Source: CAYYHA01 sp964471535
GTDB lineage: Bacteria; Myxococcota; Myxococcia; SLRQ01
DNA: 8,603 bases
NCBI GenBank assembly: GCA_964471535.1
Contig: CAYYHA010000185.1
Location: forward strand, 1 to 8,603
Reading direction: 5' to 3'
This document shows, one piece after another, positions 1 to 7,674 of the stretch (positions are counted from its first letter, which is position 1; every line of letters starts with the position of its first letter). Position numbers and translations under genes: made by a program. The notes under the pieces are model-generated. The model did not search any database and was not told the DNA's origin. It saw nothing but the letters and a program-made list of their open reading frames with translations.

Positions 1-48
1 CATCCCGTGCACGCTAACACGGCTGGGCACAGCGAGGAGGCGCTCGCT

Positions 49-77
49 TTGACCTGCTCGACGCCCGCGGCGACAAT
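49..77 (+). promoter_or_regulatory. Candidate sigma70-type promoter of the chemoreceptor gene, nearly leaderless
   Basis: TTGACC (49-54) matches the -35 consensus at 5 of 6 bases. After a 17-bp spacer comes GACAAT (72-77), a 4 of 6 match to the -10 consensus. Transcription would be expected to begin near base 84, leaving about three bases before the GTG at 87, and no Shine-Dalgarno sequence precedes that GTG. The arrangement therefore suggests a leaderless or nearly leaderless message. The motif was found by eye and no transcription data support it. Bases 1-48 show no gene I can support. Confidence 0.45.
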
Positions 78-86
78 CCCTCTGGC

Positions 87-2762
87 GTGGAGAAGGCGGA
101 TGACAGGCAGCCCGCCCCGACGGCCCATCGGGTGGGGGGTGGCACGTCGGAGGGAGGCGACGCGCCGACGCCGGCGAAGGTCGGCGCCCTCTTTCTCGGC
201 CTGCGACGCCGGCTCGTCTGGGCCCACGTCGTCGCCGGCGGCGGCGCAGGCATCCTGGCTTTCCTGCTCGCCCCTACCGTACTCCGGCCGATCTTTCCCG
301 TCGCCGCCGCGGCGATCCGGCCCGTCTTCGCCGCCGCACTGTCCGCGGTCGTGCTCGGCGGTGCCGTCTTCACTGCCCGCATCACCCGCGCCCTCGCACG
401 CCTCGGCCGGCAGCTGGTCGCCGGTGCCGCTGTGGATGGCGACCTCCTGCGGGCGGCGGGACGCGAGATTGCCGCCTACCCGTGGCGCACCGCAGCGTGG
501 ATCCTGGGCTCGGGGGCCTTCGTCCTCGGGGTGTGTCTCGCTTACGCGGCATGGGCCTTGGACGTCCCGCGAAACGCCCTGTGGACCTCGGCCCTGTACG
601 GCCTGTGCATCGCCGGGGCGCTCGCCATCGCCTTCTCTGCGCTGCTCCGGCTGCAGCTCCTCCCCCTCACCCGCCACCTGGCCCACCTGGGCCTAGAGCG
701 CCTCAGCGTGGCCCCCAAGCGGGCCGCCCGCCGCCAGCTCGTGGTGGTCGCAGCTCTCGCGCTCATCCCCACCCTCTTTCTGGGCGCGGCAGGCCTACAC
801 GCGGTGGACGTCGTCTTCTCGCAGAGCCAGGGCCGGTCCGTCGCCGCGCAGCTGCCCGCGCTGCTCGGGCCCGTGGCAACCGCGGCCCGTCGCGGGGAGT
901 CGGCCGAAGCGCTCGCCCGGCGGCTGCGAGCGGCTCAGGGCGCAGTGGGAGCGGGGGCGCTGGGCCTCATCCGCGATGGCCGCGTGATCGCCGCGACGGA
1001 TCCGCGCCTGCGGCGCCTCGTCGCCCAGCGCCGTGCGTCCAATACCACCAGCGAGGGGGACGAGGAGATCGGCTACCTCCCCGACACCCTGGATCTCGCC
1101 GTGTGGGCGCCTCTCGGTGATGGCCACACGACCGCGGTGGCCATCGTGCCCCGCACCACCTTCGCCGCGCCGGCGTCGGCCTTTCGCCGCACTTTCGCTG
1201 GTGCCCTGGTCGGCGCGCTGGCGCTTGCAGGCCTCATCGGATGGGCGACCTATCGCGTCGGTCGAACCTCGGTGGAGGACACCGTGTCGCTGGCCGCTCG
1301 CATCTCGGAACGGGACCTGCGGAGTCAAAGCGACCGGATCCTTACCGATGACGAGCTTGGCGTCTTGGCCGATCACGTCGACCGGATCCGGCGCGAGTTC
1401 GCTGTGACGGTAGCGCAGGCGCGGGAGCTGGCGGAGCGCCTGCGAGGGGAGGCTCGAGACGTGACCCTGCAGGCGGGAGAGCTGGGACAGGGAGCGGGCG
1501 CGCAGCTCGAGGCCGTGGACGCCGCCCTGGCCGCGCTCGAACGGATGGACGGCACGCTGCAGGAGGTCGCCACCACCGTGCGAGACCTGGGTGTGAGCTA
1601 TCGCTCGGGAGCCAGTGCGATGGCACGGGTCGAGGCGCGCTTCGATGCGACGACGGAAGATCTTCGGCAGGTAGCGATCTCGAGCGCCGATGCCACTGAA
1701 TCGGTACGTCGCATCTCCGAGGGTGCGATGCGCATCGCCGAGGACGTGGCCGAGCTCTCGAGCCTCTCCCATCGGGCGGCGGAAACGGTGGCCGATCTGA
1801 CGCGGGATACGGAGTCGATGCTCGACGCGGCGCGCCGGTCCAGCGAGGTGGTGGACTCGACCATCGCCCGAGCGCACGAGGGGGCGGTGCAGGTCAGACG
1901 GGCCGGCGAGGGAGTGCTGCGTATCCAGGAGGGCGCCGCCCAGGCCGCCGAGCGGATGGAGGCGCTCTCGCAACACATCGCCCGGATCGACCAGATCCTA
2001 GGCGTCATCGACGAGATCGCCGAGAAGACCAACCTCCTCGCTCTCAACGCATCCATCATCGCCGCGCAGGCGGGGGAGCACGGGCGGAGCTTCGCGGTCG
2101 TGGCGGCCGAGATCCGAGACCTCGCCACGCGCACCGCCGGAGGGACCCGGGAGATCGCCGAAACGATCTCCGACATCCGTGAGGCCTCCGCGGCCGCGGT
2201 CAAGGTCATCCGCGACAGCTCGAGCCGTGTGGAGGAGGGCGTGGGGCTTGCCACGGCAGCGGAGGACTCCCTCAACGCCATCTTGATCTCCGCTGCGGAG
2301 AGTGCCCGCGCCGCGGAATCGATCGCGCGCGTTGCCGACACGCAGAAGACCCACATGGAACAGGTACGCGACGACATCGCCGGCATCGCCAGGATGGCCG
2401 AGCGCATCGCCTCCACAGCCGGGCAACAGGCAGGGGACACCTCCGAGGCGCGGCGCGAAGTCGACCGCATGGCTGCCCTGGCAGGGCAGCTCTCCAGCGC
2501 GGTGGACGAGATGCTCGCCGAATCCCGGACCATCGCCCGCTCCTACCAGGCCATGCGCAGTGCCGTAACCAAACTCGAGTCATCGCTGGAAGCGCAGGCG
2601 GCAGGCCTGGGCGCGGTGGTACAGGAGGCAGCGCGCATCCGCGAGGTGGCCGACTCGAATGCGATCCGTGCCGAGCGCCTGGCGGCCGCCTCCGAACAGC
2701 TCCACGAAGCCGCAAGGGCGCTCGAAGATGGGGTGCGCTCCTTCACACTCGACGAGGGCTGA
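87..2762 (+). CDS. Methyl-accepting chemotaxis protein (six-TM transducer)
   Basis: This 891-aa transducer would sense a signal at the inner membrane and pass it to a CheA-type kinase through CheW. About 42 cytoplasmic residues precede apparent membrane helices near 43-66, 77-97, 136-158, 166-186, 218-237 and 368-388. The loop at 241-367, between TM5 and TM6, is the likely periplasmic sensor; I do not recognise its fold. A HAMP-like segment (about 389-440, containing DDELGVLADH) leads into a long coiled coil. The hairpin tip near 638-680 reads EKTNLLALNAS then IIAAQAGEHGRSFAVVA, which is diagnostic of the MCP signalling domain. Relative to E. coli Tsr, the tip glutamate E385 is Ile658 and R388 is Gln661, while E391 is kept as Glu664. 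The C-terminus (SFTLDEG) lacks the NWETF-type pentapeptide that binds CheR/CheB. GTG at 87 is the first start after an in-frame stop at 15-17. SppA follows 24 bp downstream. The family is certain; the ligand and pathway are unknown. Confidence 0.93.
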   Translation: MEKADDRQPAPTAHRVGGGTSEGGDAPTPAKVGALFLGLRRRLVWAHVVAGGGAGILAFLLAPTVLRPIFPVAAAAIRPVFAAALSAVVLGGAVFTARITRALARLGRQLVAGAAVDGDLLRAAGREIAAYPWRTAAWILGSGAFVLGVCLAYAAWALDVPRNALWTSALYGLCIAGALAIAFSALLRLQLLPLTRHLAHLGLERLSVAPKRAARRQLVVVAALALIPTLFLGAAGLHAVDVVFSQSQGRSVAAQLPALLGPVATAARRGESAEALARRLRAAQGAVGAGALGLIRDGRVIAATDPRLRRLVAQRRASNTTSEGDEEIGYLPDTLDLAVWAPLGDGHTTAVAIVPRTTFAAPASAFRRTFAGALVGALALAGLIGWATYRVGRTSVEDTVSLAARISERDLRSQSDRILTDDELGVLADHVDRIRREFAVTVAQARELAERLRGEARDVTLQAGELGQGAGAQLEAVDAALAALERMDGTLQEVATTVRDLGVSYRSGASAMARVEARFDATTEDLRQVAISSADATESVRRISEGAMRIAEDVAELSSLSHRAAETVADLTRDTESMLDAARRSSEVVDSTIARAHEGAVQVRRAGEGVLRIQEGAAQAAERMEALSQHIARIDQILGVIDEIAEKTNLLALNASIIAAQAGEHGRSFAVVAAEIRDLATRTAGGTREIAETISDIREASAAAVKVIRDSSSRVEEGVGLATAAEDSLNAILISAAESARAAESIARVADTQKTHMEQVRDDIAGIARMAERIASTAGQQAGDTSEARREVDRMAALAGQLSSAVDEMLAESRTIARSYQAMRSAVTKLESSLEAQAAGLGAVVQEAARIREVADSNAIRAERLAAASEQLHEAARALEDGVRSFTLDEG

Positions 2763-2786
2763 AGGGCCGGGGTATCGGTCTTCCCC

Positions 2787-5273
2787 ATGTCGACGACCAC
2801 GGCCTCTGCCTGCACCGGCTCCTCCATGCTTCGCCGCCTCGGTGCCCCACGCACCCTGGCCTGCCTGGCCTGCCTTCTCACGCTCTTACCTGCACGAGGC
2901 CGCGCGCAGGAGGCGGACGCACCTCAGGGTGAGGTCCCCGGTCTGAGCTCGGTGCTGGCGGAAGATGCCCGGGCCGTGAGAAGCGGCATCGCCGGCATCG
3001 GTTTCGTCGAGGGGCAGGACCTTCGCCTGTCGGTGGAACGCGCCTCCTCGGGTACCGCGCGAAGTGACCAACTCTCCCTGGGGTGGGCGGGACGATTCGG
3101 CATCGTAGCTCAGAGCCTCCACTTCGAGCGAATGTGGAGATCGACGGGCGCCCCCTTCAGTCGCACGACGTATGGGGTCGCCCTTTCTGGGCACACGCTC
3201 TCATTCGGACTGGCGCTGCGCTGGTACCACTCGCCAGACCCTGACCTCCGCGGCGCGGTCACCTTCGATACAGGTCTCGCCTGGCGTCCTCTGCCCTTCC
3301 TTGGCGCCTATGCCGGTCTGGCGGATGCGGGGCACGCGGCCCGGGAGGGCACCTTCATCCTCGGCCTCGGCCTGCGCCTCGCCGACGGACGCCTTTCCCT
3401 CGGCGTCGACCGGCGCTTCGCACCGGCCGCGCTCCCGTGGGACGCTGCGGGCGAGGTGGTGGTGGCGGCTCGGCTGCGCGTGATCGACGGCTTGGGCGTG
3501 GCCGCCACCTTGCACCAGGATCTCACCGGGGGTCCGCCGAGCGTCCGCGCCGCCCTGACGCTGGACCTCGCGCACGCCGGCCTCACCGGCGGATCGGGCG
3601 CGCAGGGGCTCTCCGAGGACTACTACGCGGAGCTACGCCTCTCCACCGCGCGGCACCGAGCGCTCGCGGGGGCACCCGAGCCAGTGCGGATCGACCTCGC
3701 CGCCGCACTCGAGCCTGAGCCGTGGAGCCTCTTGGGCGGATCGCAGGCCGACCCGGTGGTCCGGCTGATCCAACAGCTCGACCGCATCCGACGTGATCCG
3801 GAGGTGAGCGGCATCCTCCTTACGGTCGCCGGAAGCGAGGCGCTCTCGATGGCGACGGCCGAGATGCTGAGAGCCTCGCTTCAGGCCCTCGAGCGCGCCG
3901 GAAAGGAGGTCGAGGTCCACCTCGAGGGGGCGGACGACGCCCTCTACTACATGGTCAGCTCGGCCGACCGCATCACCGCCTCCCCAGCGGCGATCCTGCA
4001 AATCAACGGCCTGGTGGCCACCTATACCTACCTGGGCGAAGGCCTTTCGGACCTGGGTGTCCATCCCGAGTTCGTGCGTATCGGGGAGTACAAGCATGCG
4101 CCGGACACCTTCACCCGCTCCGAGATGTCCGAGACGCAGCGGCAGGTGGGTGAGGCGCTCTTGGACGATGTGTGGGCGCGCTGGCGCGAAGCGGTGATGC
4201 ACGACCGGCATCTCGACGCCGGGGCGCTCGATGCGGCGTTGGCGCACGGCGTGCTCACGCCGGAGGTGGCACGCGCCGCAGGGCTCATCGACGAGGTGGT
4301 CCCGCGTGAGGCACTCGAAGGTCCCTCCCGCGCCTCGGGAGCCCGGCGCTACGTCCGAGGCTACGCATCCCGCCGCTACGCCGGACGGTCCTGGGGACCG
4401 CGCCCTGCGGTTGCGGTGGTTCCCGTCAAAGGGACCATCCTCCCCGGTCATAGCCCGAAGGGACCTGCATCGCTCCTCGGCGAGGTGGCCGGCGCCGAGT
4501 CCGTGGCGGAAGCGATCGGCCGCGCCGCACGATCGCCGGAGGTCGCGGCCATCGTCCTGTACATCGACAGCCCCGGCGGCGACGCGGCAGCGAGCGACCT
4601 CATCTGGCAGGCGGTTCGCCACGCCAACGAGCAGAAGCCCGTGGTCGCCTGCATGGCGAACGTCGCGGCGAGCGGCGGCTACTACGTGGCATCGGGCGCG
4701 AGAGAGATCGTCGCCGAGCCTTCGACGATCACCGGATCGATCGGCATCTTCGCGGGACACGCCGACCTGTCTGGCCTCTACGCCAACCTCGGCGTTCGGG
4801 TCCAGACCCTGCTGCGGGGGCCCCTTCCCGATCTCTTCGGAACCGAGCACCGATGGTCCGACGCCGAGCGCAAGGCGCTCGAGGCGTGGGTGGAGAACGG
4901 GTACGCGCTGTTCTTGCGGCGGGTCGCCACGGGGAGAGGCATCACGCGAGAAGCGGTGGATGCGGTGGGACGCGGACGCGTGTGGACCGGGGCGCAAGCC
5001 CACGACCGGGGTCTCGTCGACCACCTCGGAGGGCTTCCCGTCGCTGTGGAGCGGGCGAAGGCACTGGCCGGCCTCGCTGCCGAGGAAACGGTCGAGCTCC
5101 TGTGGATCGAAGAGACGCCTCACCCACTGGCGGCGCTCGGTGGGTCGCGCCCGCCGCAGATCGCCGCGCCCCCGCCGATCGAGCAGGGGGTTCGGCGGCT
5201 GGCTGCGGACCTCGCCCTGCTGGCCTCGAGGCGGCCGTTGGCGCGCCTCCCGTTCGATCTGCAGATCCGCTGA
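2787..5273 (+). CDS. sppA: Signal peptide peptidase SppA, long (tandem S49) form with a beta-barrel-like N-terminal domain
   Basis: SppA is a Ser/Lys protease that degrades cleaved signal peptides and other membrane-associated peptides from the periplasmic side. Two S49 domains are visible, at about 300-520 and 538-780. The first carries the general-base lysine, K436, in IGEYKHAPDTF, matching E. coli SppA K209. The second carries the nucleophile S629 in AASGGYY, matching S409, followed by STITGSIGIF, plus an upstream DSPGGDAAASD segment. The 193-residue Lys-Ser spacing is close to E. coli's 200. Residues about 66-285 are not part of standard SppA: they alternate polar and hydrophobic residues, with many Gly and aromatic residues, like outer-membrane beta-strands. 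A signal peptide is present (hydrophobic 23-35, cleavage probably after GRA40). ATG 2787 gives the longest frame, but Met14 (2826) would give a more typical signal peptide; neither has a clear Shine-Dalgarno. At 828 aa it is well above E. coli SppA (618 aa). The peptidase call is firm; the barrel is inferred from sequence pattern. Confidence 0.93.
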   Translation: MSTTTASACTGSSMLRRLGAPRTLACLACLLTLLPARGRAQEADAPQGEVPGLSSVLAEDARAVRSGIAGIGFVEGQDLRLSVERASSGTARSDQLSLGWAGRFGIVAQSLHFERMWRSTGAPFSRTTYGVALSGHTLSFGLALRWYHSPDPDLRGAVTFDTGLAWRPLPFLGAYAGLADAGHAAREGTFILGLGLRLADGRLSLGVDRRFAPAALPWDAAGEVVVAARLRVIDGLGVAATLHQDLTGGPPSVRAALTLDLAHAGLTGGSGAQGLSEDYYAELRLSTARHRALAGAPEPVRIDLAAALEPEPWSLLGGSQADPVVRLIQQLDRIRRDPEVSGILLTVAGSEALSMATAEMLRASLQALERAGKEVEVHLEGADDALYYMVSSADRITASPAAILQINGLVATYTYLGEGLSDLGVHPEFVRIGEYKHAPDTFTRSEMSETQRQVGEALLDDVWARWREAVMHDRHLDAGALDAALAHGVLTPEVARAAGLIDEVVPREALEGPSRASGARRYVRGYASRRYAGRSWGPRPAVAVVPVKGTILPGHSPKGPASLLGEVAGAESVAEAIGRAARSPEVAAIVLYIDSPGGDAAASDLIWQAVRHANEQKPVVACMANVAASGGYYVASGAREIVAEPSTITGSIGIFAGHADLSGLYANLGVRVQTLLRGPLPDLFGTEHRWSDAERKALEAWVENGYALFLRRVATGRGITREAVDAVGRGRVWTGAQAHDRGLVDHLGGLPVAVERAKALAGLAAEETVELLWIEETPHPLAALGGSRPPQIAAPPPIEQGVRRLAADLALLASRRPLARLPFDLQIR

Positions 5274-5318
5274 GGCTGTCGCCCATCTCCCAAACAGGGC
5301 AGAATCGAGGCAGGGGGT

Positions 5319-7313
5319 ATGGGCAAGAAGGTCCTCATCGTCGACGACGAGAACGCCGCGGCCACGGCGATGGCCGAGTTGTGCCGGGCCATCGGCGTCG
5401 ACGCGGTCGCCGTCACGAAGGTGCCCGATGTCCTCCCCGCCGTCTCACGTGAGCGGCCGGATCTCGTCGTACTGGACCTCTTCTTACCGGGCACCACCGG
5501 TCTCGCCCTCGCCGAGCAGATCCGTGGCCTCCCGCACGGAGCCTCGGTGCCGCTCCTCGCCGTAAGCGGCGTTCTCAAGAAGCAGAACGTCGCGCGGGAG
5601 CTGGGACGCCTTCGGGCAGAGTTTCTCTCCAAGCCCTTCGATGCCGGAACCTTCCAGCAGGCGGTGGCGTCGAAGCTGGGCCTTTCGGTTCCCGGCGTCG
5701 AGCGTGCGCCTTCGCGCCCGAAGGTGAGGCGCCAGACGCTCCCCCAGGTCGAGGATTTCGAGGCGGATCTGGGGCAGACACCGCCCTTCCAGCTCTTCAA
5801 GAAGCTCCTCGATGCGCGGGCCAGCGGGCACCTCGACCTCGTCCACGGGAAGGTGCGGCGACGCCTGACCTTCCAATCGGGGACCATTCGCTACGCAACC
5901 AGCAACGTCGCCAAGGAAATGGTCGGTGGCATGCAGGTGGCACGCGGGACCCTCGACCGGGCGAGCTTCGACCGTGCCGTCGCCCGGGCCCGCGAGACGA
6001 AGCGCCCCCTCGGCGAGACGCTGATGGCACTGGGCATCTTCGACCGTGGCATGCTCGACCGGGCGACCAAGGAACAGACGCGGGAGGTGGCGGTTCAGTG
6101 CCTTGCGCTGCGCAGCGGGCAGGCGAAGTTCACCGTGGATCCCGCAGGCGCCTCCCGCGTGCCCGACGCACGCGTGCACCCGATGTGGGTGGTGGTGGAG
6201 GGGATCCGCCGCTTCTACACCGCGGCAACGTTGGAGAACTACCTGAAGGCCCGCTCGCACCTCTACGTGCACCGCACCGAGGCACTGCAGCGGGACGAGT
6301 ACGTGCTGCGGCAGAGCACTCCGGGCGTCGCCGTGTTGCCGGCGATCGATGGCTCACGGCGCATGGGTGAGCTCCTCGAGCGAGCGCGGGCGGAGGATCT
6401 GCCGCTGCTCTTCGCACTCGTCTGCACCGGCACGGTGAAGCTCGAAGCCACGCCACAGGCAAAGGAGGCGACCGAGACCGCCTCGGCGGAAGCCAGCGGC
6501 GTGCAAGCCGGCACCCCGCCTGCGGTGGCGGCACCGGCCCTCACCCAGGCGCAGGCCGACGCGGCACTCGACGCAGGCCGAAGCTTCAGCCCCGAGGAGC
6601 AGAAGGCGCGGCGGCTCATCGAGGAGACCTACGCGCGCTTCGAAAACGCGACCCATTACGAGGTCCTCGGCGTCGAGCCCTCGGCCGATGCAGCGGCGGT
6701 CCAACAAGCCTACCTGCAGGCCGCCAAGAGCTGGCACAGCGACCGCTTCAGTGGACTCGAGCTAGGGTCCGCTCAGCGCAAGCTGGAGGCCATCTTCGCC
6801 CGCATCGGGGAGGCGCGGGAGGTGCTCTCCGACCCCGAGAAGAAAGCGGAGTACGACATCTATCTGGACCGGAAGGCCAAGGGGCTGCCCACCGACGTGG
6901 CGGCCATCCTCAAGGCGGAGGAGCTCTTCCAGAAGGCGGAGAAGCTCCTGGAAGCCGGCAAGGCCACGCAGGCGCTCGAGCACCTCGAGGAGGCGATCCG
7001 TCTCAACCATGCAGAGCCCGAGTTCTACGCCTACCGCGCCTACGCCCGCTACCTGGTGCAGGGTGCGGAGGCGAAGGCGCTGGTGGAGGCAGACTTCGCC
7101 AAAGCAAGGGAGGGCAGCGCCGACATGCCCTCACTGCCCTACCTGCAGGGGCTGATCGCTGCGCGCGAGGGGGATTTGGAGGAGGCACGCCGCCTCTTCC
7201 GCCGTACGCTGCTCCTCGATCCCGACCACGCGAAGGCACAGCTGCAGGTCCGCATCCTCGACCAGAAGGCGAAGCGACAGAAGAAGGGGCTCCTAGGAAA
7301 GCTCTTGAAGTAG
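5319..7313 (+). CDS. Response regulator: receiver + DUF4388 (PATAN) + degenerate J-domain + TPR protein
   Basis: This 664-aa cytoplasmic protein has at least four modules. The receiver domain (3-120) has the full phosphorylation set: acidic pair D9/D10, phospho-acceptor D53 in VVLDLFLPG, S83 and K105 in LSKPF. A DUF4388/PATAN-type region follows (about 146-300), recognisable from GHLDLVHGKVRRRLTFQSG, IRYATSN and RPLGETLMALG; such domains mediate protein-protein signalling. After a helical stretch and an Ala/Pro-rich linker (about 375-440) comes a J-domain (446-512) starting HYEVLGVEPSAD. Its HPD motif reads HSD (473-475), so stimulation of DnaK ATPase is doubtful. TPR-like helices fill 529-650, and the end is Lys-rich. 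There is no DNA-binding output domain, so it probably acts through protein contacts. The ATG is preceded by GAGG (5307-5310) with an 8-nt spacer. It lies 45 bp after sppA in the same orientation. A J/TPR-bearing receiver family is familiar from myxobacteria, but no specific role can be assigned. Confidence 0.88.
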   Translation: MGKKVLIVDDENAAATAMAELCRAIGVDAVAVTKVPDVLPAVSRERPDLVVLDLFLPGTTGLALAEQIRGLPHGASVPLLAVSGVLKKQNVARELGRLRAEFLSKPFDAGTFQQAVASKLGLSVPGVERAPSRPKVRRQTLPQVEDFEADLGQTPPFQLFKKLLDARASGHLDLVHGKVRRRLTFQSGTIRYATSNVAKEMVGGMQVARGTLDRASFDRAVARARETKRPLGETLMALGIFDRGMLDRATKEQTREVAVQCLALRSGQAKFTVDPAGASRVPDARVHPMWVVVEGIRRFYTAATLENYLKARSHLYVHRTEALQRDEYVLRQSTPGVAVLPAIDGSRRMGELLERARAEDLPLLFALVCTGTVKLEATPQAKEATETASAEASGVQAGTPPAVAAPALTQAQADAALDAGRSFSPEEQKARRLIEETYARFENATHYEVLGVEPSADAAAVQQAYLQAAKSWHSDRFSGLELGSAQRKLEAIFARIGEAREVLSDPEKKAEYDIYLDRKAKGLPTDVAAILKAEELFQKAEKLLEAGKATQALEHLEEAIRLNHAEPEFYAYRAYARYLVQGAEAKALVEADFAKAREGSADMPSLPYLQGLIAAREGDLEEARRLFRRTLLLDPDHAKAQLQVRILDQKAKRQKKGLLGKLLK

Positions 7314-7355
7314 CGGCGATGGCGCCTGCTGCGACGCGCTCCGGCGACGGCGCTA
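7311..7355. terminator. Imperfect hairpin across the two convergent stop codons (possible bidirectional terminator)
   Basis: The + strand TAG at 7311-7313 and the minus-strand stop (CTA at 7353-7355) form the ends of an imperfect inverted repeat. TAGCG (7311-7315) pairs with CGCTA (7351-7355). Pairing then continues through short GC blocks broken by single mismatches at 7316/7350, 7319/7347 and 7322/7344, closing at 7324/7342 around a 17-nt loop. There is no T-tract on either side, so this is not a textbook intrinsic terminator. It could slow polymerase from both directions or reflect chance in GC-rich DNA. Confidence 0.25.
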
Positions 7356-7667
7356 CAGCTCGGGGAAGCTCTTCGACTTCACGGTACCCGTGCTGGGATC
7401 GTAGACGTACTCGTCGGGGTACTTCAAATGGGGCAGCGTCTCCATTGCCTGGAGTGAAGGCGGGTTCTGGCCGCCATGAAGGCGGCGGTAGGTCTGGATC
7501 TGTCCCCGAATCAAGGTGAGCTCGGCGTGCACACCGGCCCGGGGAACCGCCGTGGCCACCCGCTCGGCCACCTCGTTGACCCGGCGTTCGCTCGCATCGC
7601 ACGCGGCGAGACCGAGCCCCAGAAGGAGAGCGGCTGCGACCCGTCCAAGGCGCTTGGCATCGTCCAT
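7353..7667 (-). CDS. Small lipoprotein of unknown function with a pseudopilin-like C-terminal half
   Basis: This 104-aa protein begins MDDAKRLGRV, followed by a hydrophobic run and the lipobox LAAC, which would make Cys23 the lipidated mature N-terminus. The frame is open upstream, but a GGAGG (7675-7679, read on the minus strand) lies 7 nt before this ATG and only 1 nt before the alternative ATG at 7673, so the shorter start is preferred. After a charged linker, the segment LTLIRGQIQTYRRLHG, then PPSLQAMETL, and finally DEYVYDPSTGTV resembles the part of type II secretion/type IV pseudopilins after the N-terminal helix: a helix of the 'I..YR...G.PPSL' kind followed by a 'Y.YDP.TG.V' strand. 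There is no prepilin cleavage site, so any relation would be to the globular half only. It is convergent with the receiver gene and divergent from the 59-aa gene. The role is unknown; the lipoprotein call is strong and the pilin comparison is inference. Confidence 0.75.
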   Translation of the reverse strand: MDDAKRLGRVAAALLLGLGLAACDASERRVNEVAERVATAVPRAGVHAELTLIRGQIQTYRRLHGGQNPPSLQAMETLPHLKYPDEYVYDPSTGTVKSKSFPEL

Positions 7668-7674
7668 GGGCATT

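Noticed and set aside
7..696. Open frame at the left edge overlapping the chemoreceptor start
   Set aside because: Composition is typical of a frame-shifted shadow (Ser/Pro/Arg-rich), while the overlapping frame encodes the transducer's membrane helices.
795..2533. Minus-strand open frames opposite the chemoreceptor gene (393 and 311 codons)
   Set aside because: Low-complexity Arg/Ser/Ala-rich translations without recognisable motifs, lying over an unambiguous MCP coding region.
2826..2906. SppA N-terminus read as a lipoprotein signal (LAC within LACLACLL)
   Set aside because: Too few hydrophobic residues precede either Cys for a lipobox. The hydrophobic core runs past them to an Ala cleavage site, fitting an ordinary signal peptide.
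3633..5123. Long minus-strand open frame (496 codons) antisense to sppA
   Set aside because: It mirrors the codon structure of the firmly identified SppA gene. Its translation is rich in Arg/His/Gly with no domain, and such shadows are expected at this GC content.
5276..5305. CTGTCG-N18-CAGAAT upstream of the receiver gene as an internal promoter
   Set aside because: The -35 matches at only 3 of 6 bases and the spacing is not optimal. The gene is close behind sppA and has its own ribosome-binding site, so co-transcription is the simpler reading.
4231..5565. Plus-strand 444-codon open frame overlapping the end of sppA and the start of the receiver gene
   Set aside because: Arg/Ser/Pro-rich out-of-frame translation that crosses two well-supported genes; no domain and no ribosome-binding site evidence.
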